Below are positions 7,611 through 16,293 of a stretch of DNA of 34,281 nucleotides, piece after piece; the first letter of the stretch is position 1, and the number at the start of each line of letters is the position of its first letter. The notes under the pieces are model-generated. The model was not told the origin of the DNA and made no database searches. It was given only the letters and a program-made list of their open reading frames with translations. This stretch comes from Acidimicrobiia bacterium (GTDB lineage Bacteria; Actinomycetota; Acidimicrobiia; Spongiisociales; UBA11373). The stretch is taken from NCBI GenBank assembly GCA_016932695.1, contig JAFGCH010000112.1, forward strand, positions 1 through 34,281, in the 5' to 3' direction. The translations under genes were made by a program, and so were the position numbers.

Positions 7611-7858
7611 CAGAGGAACTGGGCGAGCAGGTTCAGGCCCAGGATGAGGACCAGGGGGGAGAGGTCCACCGCCACCGAGCCCAGCCGCACCGGCGGGAGC
7701 AGAGCCCGCAACGGCGCCAGCACCGGTTGGGTCACCAAACGCAGCAGCGACCGGGCCCGGCCGACGGGATGCTCGTCGCCCACCGGGATCCACTCCAGCA
7801 CCACCCGGGCGAACACCACCAGGGTGTAAGCCCGGAGGACCAGGCAGACGATGCCCAC
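7607..7858 (-). CDS. YggT-family membrane protein
   Basis: The 83-residue protein starts at GTG 7858, four bases after the sepF stop. It has two hydrophobic segments (about residues 3-22 and 62-82) joined by a loop with VTQPVLAPLRALLPP, the family signature. YggT proteins are found beside sepF and ftsZ in many Gram-positive bacteria and are thought to act at the membrane during division, but no reaction is known. It is the last gene of the dcw operon in this window. In many actinobacteria a divIVA gene would follow; here the convergent ileS does. Confidence 0.88.
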   Translation of the reverse strand: MGIVCLVLRAYTLVVFARVVLEWIPVGDEHPVGRARSLLRLVTQPVLAPLRALLPPVRLGSVAVDLSPLVLILGLNLLAQFLC

Positions 7859-7862
7859 CGGT

Positions 7863-8492
7863 TCAGCTGCCCTCAGGGGATTGGTAGTACCCGAGGCTCT
7901 GCAGGCGGCGGCGCTCGTCGCGGCCGACGTTCACATTGGCCGGGGTGACCAGGATGACTCCCTGGCCGATCTTGCGCATGGAGCCTCCCAGGGCATAGGT
8001 CAGCCCGCTGGCGAAGTCCACCAGTCGGCGGACCATCGCCGGCTCCACTTTGCGCAGGTCGAGCACCACCGGGGAGTTGGCCCGGATGTGATCGGCCAGC
8101 AGCTGGGCGTCGGCGTAGCTGCGGGCGGTGATCACCTGAGTCTCGAGGTCCTGCTCGGTGACGGTGCGCACCCCGCTGTACTCGGCCGGTTCCCCGATCA
8201 CCCCGGCTTCGGCCAGCGCCCCTTCGGGGCTCGGCCGGCGACGCGGGGCCATGGGCGGCTCCACCCGGCGGCCGGCGGGAGTGGGCCGAACCGCGGGCGG
8301 TTCCACCCGTCGTGCTCCGGTGACCACCCGGGCCGCCGGAGGCTCGGGCGCGATCGCCGGCCCCGGGGCCTGGGTCTCGGGACGATACCCCCTAGTGCCC
8401 CCCGGGGTCGGTGGGACGCCCGTCTCGTACCCGGGCTCCTCCTCATCCACGAGCCCCAGGTAGAAGAGGGCCTTCTGCCATACCTTGGCCAT
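7863..8492 (-). CDS. sepF: Cell division protein SepF
   Basis: The 209-residue protein links FtsZ filaments to the membrane. It begins with MAKVWQKALFYLGL, an amphipathic helix typical of SepF membrane anchors, then a long proline/arginine-rich linker (about 20-105). The SepF fold follows, with SYADAQLLADHIRANSPVVL and LVDFASGLTYALGGSM, and NVGRDERRRL lies near the end. ATG 8492 is chosen because it gives the conserved anchor and is preceded by GGGGGTAGG. The frame stays open to 8531, which would overlap yggS. In organisms without FtsA, as here, SepF is the expected FtsZ tether. Confidence 0.94.
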   Translation of the reverse strand: MAKVWQKALFYLGLVDEEEPGYETGVPPTPGGTRGYRPETQAPGPAIAPEPPAARVVTGARRVEPPAVRPTPAGRRVEPPMAPRRRPSPEGALAEAGVIGEPAEYSGVRTVTEQDLETQVITARSYADAQLLADHIRANSPVVLDLRKVEPAMVRRLVDFASGLTYALGGSMRKIGQGVILVTPANVNVGRDERRRLQSLGYYQSPEGS

Positions 8493-8496
8493 CCGC

Positions 8497-9177
8497 CTAC
8501 CCCCGCTTTCCGCTTTCAGGGAACGGACCAAAGATAGCCCGTCCGACCCGCAACAGGGTCGCTCCTTCCTCCACCGCCACCTCGAAGTCGTCGGTCATGC
8601 CCATCGACAGGTCGGTGAGCTGCGGCCAGCGCCTCCGCAGATCGTCCCGCAACGCCGCCAGCTTCCGGAACCAGGGGCGGGCCTCCTCGGGTGAAGCCCC
8701 GATCGGGGCGATGGTCATGAGCCCCCGCACCGTGATGCCCAGCCCGGCCGCCGCCTCCACCAGACTCTCGGCCGCGGCAGGCGAGACCCCCGCCTTTTGG
8801 GCCTCCCCCGACACGTTCACCTGGACGAGCACCGGCGGCGGCCGCCCCGGGCCCTTCGCCCAGTACCCCGCCAGGTCGGCCCGGTCCAGGGAGTGAAGCA
8901 GGCAGGCCCCCGGACGCACCAGGCGTACCTTGTTCCCCTGCAGACGGCCAATGAAATGCCACCGGGCGTCGCCGGGCAGCTGCCCCCAGCGAGCCACGAA
9001 ATTCGCGGCGCGATTCTCGCCGAAGTCCCGCTGCCCGGCGGAATAGGCCGCCGCCAGCAAGTCGCCGGCCACGCCCTTGCTCACCGCCACCAGGGTTATC
9101 TCCTCCGGAGAGCGCCCGGCCCGGCGGGCGGCGGCCGCCACCCGCTCCCCAACCTCGTGGAGCCTCAGGCCAGCCAT
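8497..9177 (-). CDS. yggS: YggS-family PLP homeostasis protein
   Basis: The 226-residue protein is an alanine-racemase-fold (type III) pyridoxal phosphate protein. Lys34 in LVAVSKG is the expected PLP lysine, followed by DFGENRAANF, WHFIGRLQGNK, LVQVNVSGEAQKAG, the SMGMTDDFEVAVEEGAT motif and LRVGRAIFG. YggS proteins buffer free PLP and affect amino-acid balance; they are not known to catalyse a dedicated reaction. The ATG at 9177 sits within the last codons of pgeF (13-base overlap), and sepF follows four bases after the stop. This pgeF-yggS-sepF-yggT order is standard in Gram-positive dcw clusters. Confidence 0.93.
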   Translation of the reverse strand: MAGLRLHEVGERVAAAARRAGRSPEEITLVAVSKGVAGDLLAAAYSAGQRDFGENRAANFVARWGQLPGDARWHFIGRLQGNKVRLVRPGACLLHSLDRADLAGYWAKGPGRPPPVLVQVNVSGEAQKAGVSPAAAESLVEAAAGLGITVRGLMTIAPIGASPEEARPWFRKLAALRDDLRRRWPQLTDLSMGMTDDFEVAVEEGATLLRVGRAIFGPFPESGKRG

Positions 9178-9788
9178 GCCACCGCCACCTGTCGCAGCCG
9201 GGTGGCGTCCCGGCGGAACGATCGGTAACCGTCGCCGCAGCACGTGCAGGTATCGGCCCGCCACACTTCCAGCCCCTCCAGGTCGGACAGGGCGGCGGCG
9301 GCCAGGTCCACCGCGCCTGTGCCCCGGCGGGTCACGGCCCGGAACTCCCCCAGCGCGGCCAGCACCTCCGGCCCCACCTCGTAACAGCAGGGGCCGATAC
9401 CCGGGCCCACCGCGGCCCGCTCCGGTGCCACCCCGGCGGCCTCCATTGCAGCGCGCAGCACGCCTACTACCCCAGCGGCCGCCCCGCGCCAGCCGACGTG
9501 GGCCAGGCCGACCGCTCCCGGGCCCTCGAGGGCCACGGGGTAACAGTCGGCGGTGCCGACGGCCAGGGGAAGGCCGGGGCACGTGGTGAACACAGCGTCG
9601 CCGTCGCCCTGCAGTCCGGGCGCGGCCGCCCGAAGCACCCGGCTGCCGTGCACCTGGTGGAGGTAGGCCCAATCGGGTGGGATATCGAGGGCCGCCGAGA
9701 TCCGCTGCCGGGCCGCGGAGTCGAGGCGGCCGTCGCCGTCGGTAGCGGAGCCGAAGGCCACACCCCGCAGCCCCGGGGGGCGGATCAT
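9165..9788 (-). CDS. pgeF: Peptidoglycan editing factor PgeF (laccase-domain, YfiH family)
   Basis: The 207-residue protein has the metal-binding motifs of the YfiH/DUF152 family: HQVHGSRV near residue 44, TADCYPV near 79, AHVGWRG near 96 and [12 protein letters not shown] near 128. The first three supply the His-Cys-His metal site. Escherichia coli PgeF removes miscoded muropeptides, and other family members have been described as purine nucleoside-cleaving enzymes, so the substrate here is open. ATG 9788 overlaps the ftsZ stop as [13 protein letters not shown] near the end is the family's C-terminal motif. Confidence 0.9.
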   Translation of the reverse strand: MIRPPGLRGVAFGSATDGDGRLDSAARQRISAALDIPPDWAYLHQVHGSRVLRAAAPGLQGDGDAVFTTCPGLPLAVGTADCYPVALEGPGAVGLAHVGWRGAAAGVVGVLRAAMEAAGVAPERAAVGPGIGPCCYEVGPEVLAALGEFRAVTRRGTGAVDLAAAALSDLEGLEVWRADTCTCCGDGYRSFRRDATRLRQVAVAWLA

Positions 9789-10930
9789 CCCTTGAGGAAG
9801 TCCGGGATGTCGATGTCGTCCCCGCCGGCTTCCTCTTCCCCTCCTCGGGGCTCGGCTTCGCGCGGCACCGCGGGCCGCGTGCCCCGGGACGACGGGGAGA
9901 CTCCCGGCCGCAGGGCCGGCCGGCTGTGGTCCAGGTCGAACCCGGCGGCGATGACGGTGACGCGCATCTCATCACCGAGCGAATCGTCGATGACCGCCCC
10001 GAAGATCACATTGGCGTCCGGATCGCAGTGCTCGGAGATGGCGATGGCCGCGGTGTTGACCTCATGCAAGCTCAGGTTCGAGGGTCCGGCTATGGAAAGC
10101 AGCACTCCTCGCGCCCCCTCCATGGAGGTCTCCAGCATCGGACTCGCCATCGCCTTGCGGGCCGCCTGCTGGGCCCGGTTCTCCCCGGTAGCGCGGCCGA
10201 TCCCCATGACCGCCGACCCGGCATCCTTCATGATCGCCCGCACATCGGCAAAGTCCACGTTGATCAGGCCGGGAGTGGTGATGAGGTCGGTGATGCCCCC
10301 GACCCCGTGCAACAGCACCTCGTCGGCCATGCGGAAGGCTTCCACCATGGGGAGCTCGGCGTCGGCGTACTCCAGTAGGCGCTGGTTGGGGATGATGATC
10401 AGCGTGTCCACCGCGGAGCGGAGCGACTGGATGCCCTGCTCCGCCTGTACCGAGCGCCGCCGGCCCTCGAAGCCGAAGGGCCGGGTGACCACGGCCACGG
10501 TCAGCGCCCCCACACTGCGGGCTACCTCGGCCACGACGGGGGCCGCTCCCGTGCCGGTGCCGCCTCCCTCGCCGGCGGTCACGAAGACCATGTCGGCCCC
10601 GCGCACCGCCTCTTCGATCTCGCTGCGGTGCTCTTCGGCCGCCCCGCGGCCCACTTCGGGGTCGGCGCCCGCGCCGAGCCCCCGGGTCAGATTCCGGCCG
10701 ATATCCAGCTTGATGTCGGCGTCCGACATCAGCAGGGCCTGGGCATCGGTGTTGATGGCCACGAACTCCACACCGCGCAGCCCGGCCTCGATCATCCGGT
10801 TGATGGCGTTGACGCCGCCCCCGCCTACTCCGACCACCTTGATGACTGCCAGGTAGGCCTGCAGCCCATGAGGATCTGGTGTCACCATGCGCGCGCTTTC
10901 ATCTCGTCTCGACGGTGGCCGACGCTGCAT
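9785..10930 (-). CDS. ftsZ: Cell division GTPase FtsZ
   Basis: The 381-residue tubulin homologue polymerises into the Z ring. It has the N-terminal [15 protein letters not shown] nucleotide-binding loop, the tubulin signature [12 protein letters not shown] near residue 115, and [11 protein letters not shown] in the T7 loop that completes GTP hydrolysis. After a short variable linker it ends with [11 protein letters not shown], the conserved tail that binds partners such as SepF. The ATG at 10930 follows GGGAGGTGG by a few bases and is preferred. A later ATG (10888) lacks such a site. A 55-base gap separates it from ftsQ, one of the few gaps in the operon, so extra control here is possible. 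Confidence 0.97.
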   Translation of the reverse strand: MQRRPPSRRDESARMVTPDPHGLQAYLAVIKVVGVGGGGVNAINRMIEAGLRGVEFVAINTDAQALLMSDADIKLDIGRNLTRGLGAGADPEVGRGAAEEHRSEIEEAVRGADMVFVTAGEGGGTGTGAAPVVAEVARSVGALTVAVVTRPFGFEGRRRSVQAEQGIQSLRSAVDTLIIIPNQRLLEYADAELPMVEAFRMADEVLLHGVGGITDLITTPGLINVDFADVRAIMKDAGSAVMGIGRATGENRAQQAARKAMASPMLETSMEGARGVLLSIAGPSNLSLHEVNTAAIAISEHCDPDANVIFGAVIDDSLGDEMRVTVIAAGFDLDHSRPALRPGVSPSSRGTRPAVPREAEPRGGEEEAGGDDIDIPDFLKG

Positions 10931-10985
10931 TGCGCCACCTCCCTGAACCTTCCGTGAAAGGTTAGTGCCCGACGCCGAGATCGCG

Positions 10986-11789
10986 TCATCCTCCATCCTC
11001 ACCCTCCACCACAGGTTCACCTTCGCCCTCGCCTTCCCCTTCACCTTCCCCGAGTCCGGGCGCGCTCGGGACCGACACCGCCGGTCTGGTAGGAGCAACC
11101 AGATCGATCACGGCGCCCTCGGGCAGCCCGGCGGCGAGCAGAGCCTCAAAGGCGCGGCCCTTGTCGGCCAGGTCCACCGCCGGCCCCAGGCGGGCCCGGT
11201 GTGCGCGCGCTTCGATCCACAACTCGCCCCCTTCCGAAGTGACCCACGCCTCCATCGCCAGCGCCGGGCTCAGGGCTAGGCCGAGGCCGGCCAACTCCGT
11301 CCACTCCGCCCCAATGAGCTCCCGGCCTGCGGCCGCCTGCTCCCACGGCACGCGCGCCCGGAGCAGCCCCTCCCCCGGAGCCTCGGCCGTCGCCAGCACT
11401 GCGCCCGTCTGGGAGACCAGCACCCAGCCCTGGCGGCCGCCCGCCCATGCCGCCGGAGTGTGCTCCAGGACTTCGACTACCACCCGGTCGGGGAAGAGAC
11501 GCTCCACCCGCACATCGAGCACCCAAGGGTCGCGCCGCACCGCCGCCTCGATCTCTCCGGGGACCAGCCAGATCATGTAAGCCCCCGGCCCAATCTCGGC
11601 GGAAGCCAGCCGCTCGCTCACCTCGGCCCGCTCGGCCCCGAGGATCTCGAGGTGATGCAGTTGCAGCCAGGGCGAATGCAGGGCTACCGCCGCCGCCCCG
11701 GCCAGCAGCAGGCACGTCAGCCCCAGGGTCCAGCCCCAGTGGAGGCGCCGCCGCGCCGGTGCTTCCACCACAGGCGGGACCATCGTCAC
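10986..11789 (-). CDS. ftsQ: Divisome protein FtsQ (POTRA domain)
   Basis: The 267-residue bitopic membrane protein has a short cytoplasmic N-terminus and one membrane segment (about residues 20-38). The POTRA domain begins at [20 protein letters not shown], and then [28 protein letters not shown], the FtsQ/DivIB hallmark, follows. It links the early divisome to the FtsW-FtsI synthase. The GTG at 11789 overlaps the murB stop (GTGA); an ATG two codons later is an alternative. The C-terminus is unusual: six tandem Gly-Glu pairs followed by more acidic residues, encoded by a hexanucleotide repeat. Confidence 0.92.
   Translation of the reverse strand: MTMVPPVVEAPARRRLHWGWTLGLTCLLLAGAAAVALHSPWLQLHHLEILGAERAEVSERLASAEIGPGAYMIWLVPGEIEAAVRRDPWVLDVRVERLFPDRVVVEVLEHTPAAWAGGRQGWVLVSQTGAVLATAEAPGEGLLRARVPWEQAAAGRELIGAEWTELAGLGLALSPALAMEAWVTSEGGELWIEARAHRARLGPAVDLADKGRAFEALLAAGLPEGAVIDLVAPTRPAVSVPSAPGLGEGEGEGEGEGEPVVEGEDGG
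11016..11051 (-). repeat. Hexanucleotide repeat coding (Gly-Glu)6 in FtsQ
   Basis: Six successive GGNGAR units on the minus strand encode Gly-Glu pairs at the FtsQ C-terminus. Unit sequences vary at the third base of the codons, so it is degenerate rather than a perfect microsatellite. Confidence 0.85.
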
Positions 11790-12697
11790 CTTCGCTCTTC
11801 GAAAGGCCCCACGAACCGCACCTCCGGCTCCAGGTCGATTCCGGTGCGGTCCCGGACGCGGCGCCGCACCTCGGCCACCAGGTCGAAGAGGTCCTGGGCC
11901 GAGGCCCCCGCCTCGGCGACGAAGAAGTTAGCGTGCTTCTCGGAAACGGCCACTCCCCCCACCCTGAAGCCCTTGAGGCCTGCCTGGTCGATGATCCTTC
12001 CGGCGGCGTCGCCGGGCGGGTTCTTGAAGACGCTACCGGCGTTCAGGGTGCCCCCCGGTTGATTCTGCTTCCGCCACCGGACGATCTCGCGCATGATGGC
12101 CTCCCCCTCCCGGCGCGGCCGGGCCAGAGTGTGGAAGGTCGCCGCTACGACGAGGTCGGTGTCGGCCAGATCGCTGTGGCGATACGCCAGGCCCAGCGCG
12201 CCCACCGGACGCTCGGTCACCACCGCCCGCAGCAGATCGATGACCCGCGCCGAGACCAGCCAGGAGGCCGTGTCGCTGCCGTGGCCGCCGGCATTCATGC
12301 GCACCGCCCCGCCCACGGAGCCCGGGATCCCCACCATGAACTCCAGCCCGCCGCGGCCCGCGGCAGCACAGCGCCGGGCAACGGCCGGCTGGGAGGCGGC
12401 GGCACCGGCGGCCACCAGCCCGTCCCCGCGCACCGCCACTCCGGCCATGCCCTGAGCCGGCCGGATCACCAGCCCCGGGAAGCCCTGGGGAGATACCACC
12501 AAGTTGCTCCCTCGACCCAGCACCAGCACCGGCACCGGTTCCGCCGCCAGGGCCGCGGCCACTTCGAGGATCTCCTCCTCGTGATGGGCTTCCAGGTAGT
12601 ACCGCGCCGGGCCCCCAAAGCGGTAGGTGGTCAGCGGGGCGAGCATCACCTCCCCGGCGAGCACGCCGGCCCCCGCCAGGTCGGCCAGGGTGGTCAT
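11786..12697 (-). CDS. murB: UDP-N-acetylenolpyruvoylglucosamine reductase
   Basis: The 303-residue FAD enzyme reduces UDP-GlcNAc-enolpyruvate to UDP-MurNAc with NADPH. The FAD-binding motif GRGSNLVVS is at residues 61-69. PGSVGGAVRMNAG (125-137) and catalytic Ser222 in AGSVFKNP are present, as is SEKHANF near 260. AYRHSD at 171-176 resembles the Tyr-Arg segment of the family. Its place between murC and ftsQ is common in Gram-positive dcw clusters. Start and stop both overlap neighbours by four bases (ATGA with murC, GTGA with ftsQ). Confidence 0.96.
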   Translation of the reverse strand: MTTLADLAGAGVLAGEVMLAPLTTYRFGGPARYYLEAHHEEEILEVAAALAAEPVPVLVLGRGSNLVVSPQGFPGLVIRPAQGMAGVAVRGDGLVAAGAAASQPAVARRCAAAGRGGLEFMVGIPGSVGGAVRMNAGGHGSDTASWLVSARVIDLLRAVVTERPVGALGLAYRHSDLADTDLVVAATFHTLARPRREGEAIMREIVRWRKQNQPGGTLNAGSVFKNPPGDAAGRIIDQAGLKGFRVGGVAVSEKHANFFVAEAGASAQDLFDLVAEVRRRVRDRTGIDLEPEVRFVGPFEERR

Positions 12698-14061
12698 CGC
12701 GAGGACCCCAGCATCCCGGTGAGCTCCTCGGCGACCAGCGTGATGTCGCCGGCCCCCATCAGCAGCACCAGGTCTCCCGCCCGGGCCTCCCGGGCCACCA
12801 CCCCGGCCAGGTCGCTGCGCCGGGGCACGTAAGTGACCGCCGCCCCGGCCGCTCCGGCAGCGTCGGCCACCAATCGCCCGGTGACCCCGGGCACCGGTGC
12901 CTCACCCGCGGCGTAGACATCGGTCAGCACCACCCGGTCGGCTCCGGCCAGGGCTACCCCGAAACGTCCGGCGTGCTCGGCAGTACGGGTGAACCGGTGC
13001 GGCTGGAAGACCGCCACCAGGCGCCGGGGCGCTCCCATGCGGGCGGCGGCGATGGTGGCGGCCACCTCGGTGGGATGGTGGGCGTAGTCGTCGACCACGG
13101 TGATGTCCCGGATACGGGCCCGCACTTCGAAGCGCCGGCGCACCCCGCCGAAGGAGGCCAGGCCGGCGGCGGCGCCGGCCACGTCGAAGCCCAACTCTCC
13201 CAGCATGGCCAGCGCCCCGGCGGCATTGCGAGCCACATGGAGGCCGGGACGGGGAACGTTCACCGCCACCGCCGTGCGCCCGTGCTGCAGGGTGAAGGAG
13301 ACGGCGGCGGGGGCGGCGGCGACCTCGGTGATGCGCCATGAGGACTCCGGGTCGAAGCCGAATCCCACCACGCCCGGGACGCGCCCCGCCAGGCGCCGCG
13401 CCCCCGGATCGTCTAGGCAGGCGACCACCGGGCCGCGGCACCGGGCCGCTACCGCGACGAAAGCCTCCTCCACCGCCTCGGCGGTCCCGTAGTGGTCGAG
13501 GTGATCTGCTTCCACGTTGGTGACCGCCAGCGCCGCCAGGTGCACCTCCAGGAAGGTCCCGAAGGCCTCGTCGGCTTCGAGCACGAAGAGGCCGGGCTCT
13601 CCCCGGTGAGCGTTGGTGTTCAGGTCCACCAGTTCTCCGCCCACCATGAACGAGGGGTCGCGTCCCAGGGATCGCAAGGCCGCCACCACCAGCGCCGTGC
13701 CGGTGGTCTTGCCGTGGGTCCCCGCCACCCCGATGGCCGGGGTGCGCCGGGTCATGGCCTCCAGCAGTCGCGGCCGAAGCCACACCTCCACCCCGGCGGC
13801 CCGGGCGGCGGCCAGCTCCGGGTCGCGCGCGGGCACCGCCGAGGAGGCCACCACCAGATCCCAGCCGCCGGCGCGCGACGGACGGTGCCCAACCCAGGTC
13901 TCCACCCCGAGGCCCGCCAGGGTGGTGAGGGCGCGGCTCGGCTTCAGGTCGGACCCGCTGACCGCGTGGCCCGCCTGGGCCAGCAGCTTGGCCAGGCCCG
14001 ACATGCCGATGCCCCCGACGCCCACCAGATGTATGCGGTGAAAGCCGGCCAGCTCAGCCAC
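12694..14061 (-). CDS. murC: UDP-N-acetylmuramate-L-alanine ligase
   Basis: The 455-residue ATP-dependent ligase adds L-alanine to UDP-MurNAc. The N-terminal UDP-binding domain opens with IHLVGVGGIGMSGLAKLL (residues 10-27). The ATP loop is GTHGKTT (114-120). EADEAFGTF and NVEADHLDHYG lie in the central domain, and VVDDYAHHPTE and VFQPHRFTRT in the C-terminal domain. The start is GTG 14061, eight bases inside murG and preceded by GGAGGGGG. The longer frame to 14250 is the murG shadow. The stop overlaps murB (ATGA). Confidence 0.96.
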   Translation of the reverse strand: MAELAGFHRIHLVGVGGIGMSGLAKLLAQAGHAVSGSDLKPSRALTTLAGLGVETWVGHRPSRAGGWDLVVASSAVPARDPELAAARAAGVEVWLRPRLLEAMTRRTPAIGVAGTHGKTTGTALVVAALRSLGRDPSFMVGGELVDLNTNAHRGEPGLFVLEADEAFGTFLEVHLAALAVTNVEADHLDHYGTAEAVEEAFVAVAARCRGPVVACLDDPGARRLAGRVPGVVGFGFDPESSWRITEVAAAPAAVSFTLQHGRTAVAVNVPRPGLHVARNAAGALAMLGELGFDVAGAAAGLASFGGVRRRFEVRARIRDITVVDDYAHHPTEVAATIAAARMGAPRRLVAVFQPHRFTRTAEHAGRFGVALAGADRVVLTDVYAAGEAPVPGVTGRLVADAAGAAGAAVTYVPRRSDLAGVVAREARAGDLVLLMGAGDITLVAEELTGMLGSSR

Positions 14062-15130
14062 GAGCCCCCTCCAGCAACCGGTCGGCGATGTCGCCCGCGG
14101 CGTGCGGGCGTCCCAACTGCCCGGCGCGGCGGGCCATGTCCTCCCTGGCGGCGGGGTCGCCCAGCAGGCCGCCCACCACCTCGGGCAGTCGCGCCGCCTG
14201 GGACTGAGGAACGAGCCGCGCCCCGCCCGCCGCCACCAGGGCGGCAGCATTGTGCTGCTGGCCTACGCGGTCGAGGGGCACCAGCACCGCCGGGGTCCGG
14301 GTGGCCGCCAATTCGGCGATCGTCATGGCCCCGGCGCGGCACAGCACCAGGTCGGCGGCGGCGTAGAAGTACTCCATCTGCTCCTCGAAGGGCAGGCAGC
14401 GCCACGGTAGCGGGGCCGCCGCGGCCCGCGACGCGAACTCGCCCGCCTCCGCGCCGGCGAGGTGCACCACCGCCAGCGCGCCGGCCGGGCGACCGGCGAC
14501 CAGGGCCGCCACCGCCCGGTTGAGGACCCGCGCCCCCTGGCTCCCCCCGAGCACCCCGAGGACCGTGGTGCCGTCGGGGATCCCGTAGCGCCGCCGTGCT
14601 GCGGCGCCCAGAGCCGCCCGGTCGAATGCCGCCAGGCCGGGACGGAGCGGGTTGCCGGTCAGCACCGATCGAGGAAGCCGCTCCGCCGGGCCGGGCAGTC
14701 CCAGGAACACGGCGCAGGCCCGGCGGGCGGCCAGGCGCACCGCCAGGCCCGGTACCGCGTTCTGCTCTTGGAGGAACAGCGGGATCCCCAGGCGGCGGGC
14801 AGCTCGCGCCGCGGGGACGGTCACGTAGCCACCCATCGCCAGCACCACACCGGCCCCATGGCCGTCCAGAGCAGCCGCCATCGCCCGGCCGGTGCGCCGC
14901 AGGACGAACGGGATGCGCAGATTGCGCGGTGAGGCGCTGCGCTTGAGGGCTACCAACTCGAAACCGGCGAAGGGGAAACCGGCTGCGGGCACGACGCGAG
15001 CCTCCAACCGGTCTCCGCCCAGGAACACAACGTCGGCCGGGTCGAGGCCGCGGGCCACCAGAGCCTGGGCGACGGCCAGAGCCGGGAAGACGTGGCCGCC
15101 CGTGCCCGCGGCGGCGATGGCCACCCTCAT
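14054..15130 (-). CDS. murG: Lipid II synthase glycosyltransferase MurG
   Basis: The 358-residue GT28 enzyme transfers GlcNAc from UDP-GlcNAc to lipid I at the inner face of the membrane. AAAGTGGHVFPALAVA near the start is the glycine-rich lipid/membrane-side motif, followed by LQEQNAVPGLA, GGSQGARVLN and the sugar-nucleotide-binding stretch CRAGAMTIAELAATRTPAVL. ATG 15130 overlaps the ftsW stop by ATGA. The 3' end overlaps murC by eight bases. Length and motif order are normal for the family. Confidence 0.96.
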   Translation of the reverse strand: MRVAIAAAGTGGHVFPALAVAQALVARGLDPADVVFLGGDRLEARVVPAAGFPFAGFELVALKRSASPRNLRIPFVLRRTGRAMAAALDGHGAGVVLAMGGYVTVPAARAARRLGIPLFLQEQNAVPGLAVRLAARRACAVFLGLPGPAERLPRSVLTGNPLRPGLAAFDRAALGAAARRRYGIPDGTTVLGVLGGSQGARVLNRAVAALVAGRPAGALAVVHLAGAEAGEFASRAAAAPLPWRCLPFEEQMEYFYAAADLVLCRAGAMTIAELAATRTPAVLVPLDRVGQQHNAAALVAAGGARLVPQSQAARLPEVVGGLLGDPAAREDMARRAGQLGRPHAAGDIADRLLEGARG

Positions 15131-16293
15131 GCCGGCTCCGGCGGCGGGGCCTGCCGGGCGATGCCGACCAGGATGCCGACACCGATCAACTCGGTGAGCA
15201 GGGCACTGCCCCCATACGAGACGAAGGGCAGCGGCACCCCGGTGATCGGCAGGACCCCCACGACCCCCCCGATGTTGACCAGGGCCTGTGCCGCCAGCCA
15301 GGTGGTGATGCCTATGGCCACCAGCCTGCCGAAGCGATCACGACAGCGCAGCGCGACCAGGGTCCCCGCCGTCGTCAAGGCGATGAACAGCAGAACCACG
15401 GCGAGCGATCCGGCCAAGCCGGTCTCCTCGCCCACGATGGAGAAGATGAAGTCGGTATGGGCGTTGGGCAGGAAGGACCAGCGCGCCCGGCTGGCCCCGA
15501 GGCCCACCCCGAAGAGGCCCCCGGTGCCCAGCGCCACCAGCGATTGCATCGCCTGGTACCCGGTGTCCAACGGATCTGCCCCCAGATTGAGGAACGAGGT
15601 GACTCTCTCCCACCGGTAGGGAGAGATCATCGCCGCGGCTACCGCCGCCGCCGCGCCGATGGCCCCGCCCCCGAGTACGAAGGCCAGGGGCGCCGCCGAG
15701 GCGACCAGGACGGCGAAGCCGCCCGCGGCGATCAGGAGCGTCGTCCCCAGATCGGGCTGGGAGACCACCAACGCCCCCACCACTCCCACCGAAAGGGCCA
15801 CCGGCCACAGGAAGTCGCGGAAGCGGTGCATGGAGTCTTCTTTGCGGCTCACCAGGGTTGCCAGGAACAGCACCGTGGCCGGCTTGGCGAACTCCGACGG
15901 CTGCAGCAGCATCGGGCCGACAGAGAGCCAGCGCTCCGCGCCGCCGCGGCGTAGCCCGGCCACCTGCACCACCACCAGCAGCACCACCGTCCCCACGAAG
16001 AGGGGGAAGGCCAGCCGGCGCCACCAGCGCAGGGGGGTGAACGCCGCCGCCGCCAGGGCCGCCACCCCTCCCGCCAGCCATATCAACTGGCGGCGGAAGT
16101 AGTAGAGCGAATCCAGGTCGTTCTGCAGCGCCGGCACCGACGACGAAGAGAGGATCGCCCCCAGCCCCACCACCGCCAGCAGGCCCACGGGGATCAGCAG
16201 CGCCACGACGAGCCGCCAGGAGCGGCGGGCCGCTTCCTCGGCACGGCGCCAGGCCGCTCGGTCGGCTGCTCGCGGCAGTGTGCCCGCCGTCAT
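15127..16293 (-). CDS. ftsW: Septal peptidoglycan polymerase FtsW (SEDS family)
   Basis: The 388-residue polytopic membrane protein polymerises lipid II into glycan strands with its partner FtsI. About ten hydrophobic segments are visible. SEDS landmarks include RWLSVGPMLLQPSEFAKPA near residue 122, SQPDLGTTLL near 178, GLGASRARWSFLPNAHTDFIFS near 276 (with the conserved Asp) and GVPLPFVSYGGSALL near the C-terminus. It is labelled FtsW rather than RodA because it sits between murD and murG in the dcw operon. ATGA overlaps are present at both ends. Confidence 0.94.
   Translation of the reverse strand: MTAGTLPRAADRAAWRRAEEAARRSWRLVVALLIPVGLLAVVGLGAILSSSSVPALQNDLDSLYYFRRQLIWLAGGVAALAAAAFTPLRWWRRLAFPLFVGTVVLLVVVQVAGLRRGGAERWLSVGPMLLQPSEFAKPATVLFLATLVSRKEDSMHRFRDFLWPVALSVGVVGALVVSQPDLGTTLLIAAGGFAVLVASAAPLAFVLGGGAIGAAAAVAAAMISPYRWERVTSFLNLGADPLDTGYQAMQSLVALGTGGLFGVGLGASRARWSFLPNAHTDFIFSIVGEETGLAGSLAVVLLFIALTTAGTLVALRCRDRFGRLVAIGITTWLAAQALVNIGGVVGVLPITGVPLPFVSYGGSALLTELIGVGILVGIARQAPPPEPA

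Noticed and set aside
9498-10856. Long plus-strand frame across pgeF and ftsZ
   Set aside because: It is antisense to two well-identified genes with conserved motifs and has serine/threonine/proline-rich composition typical of shadows.
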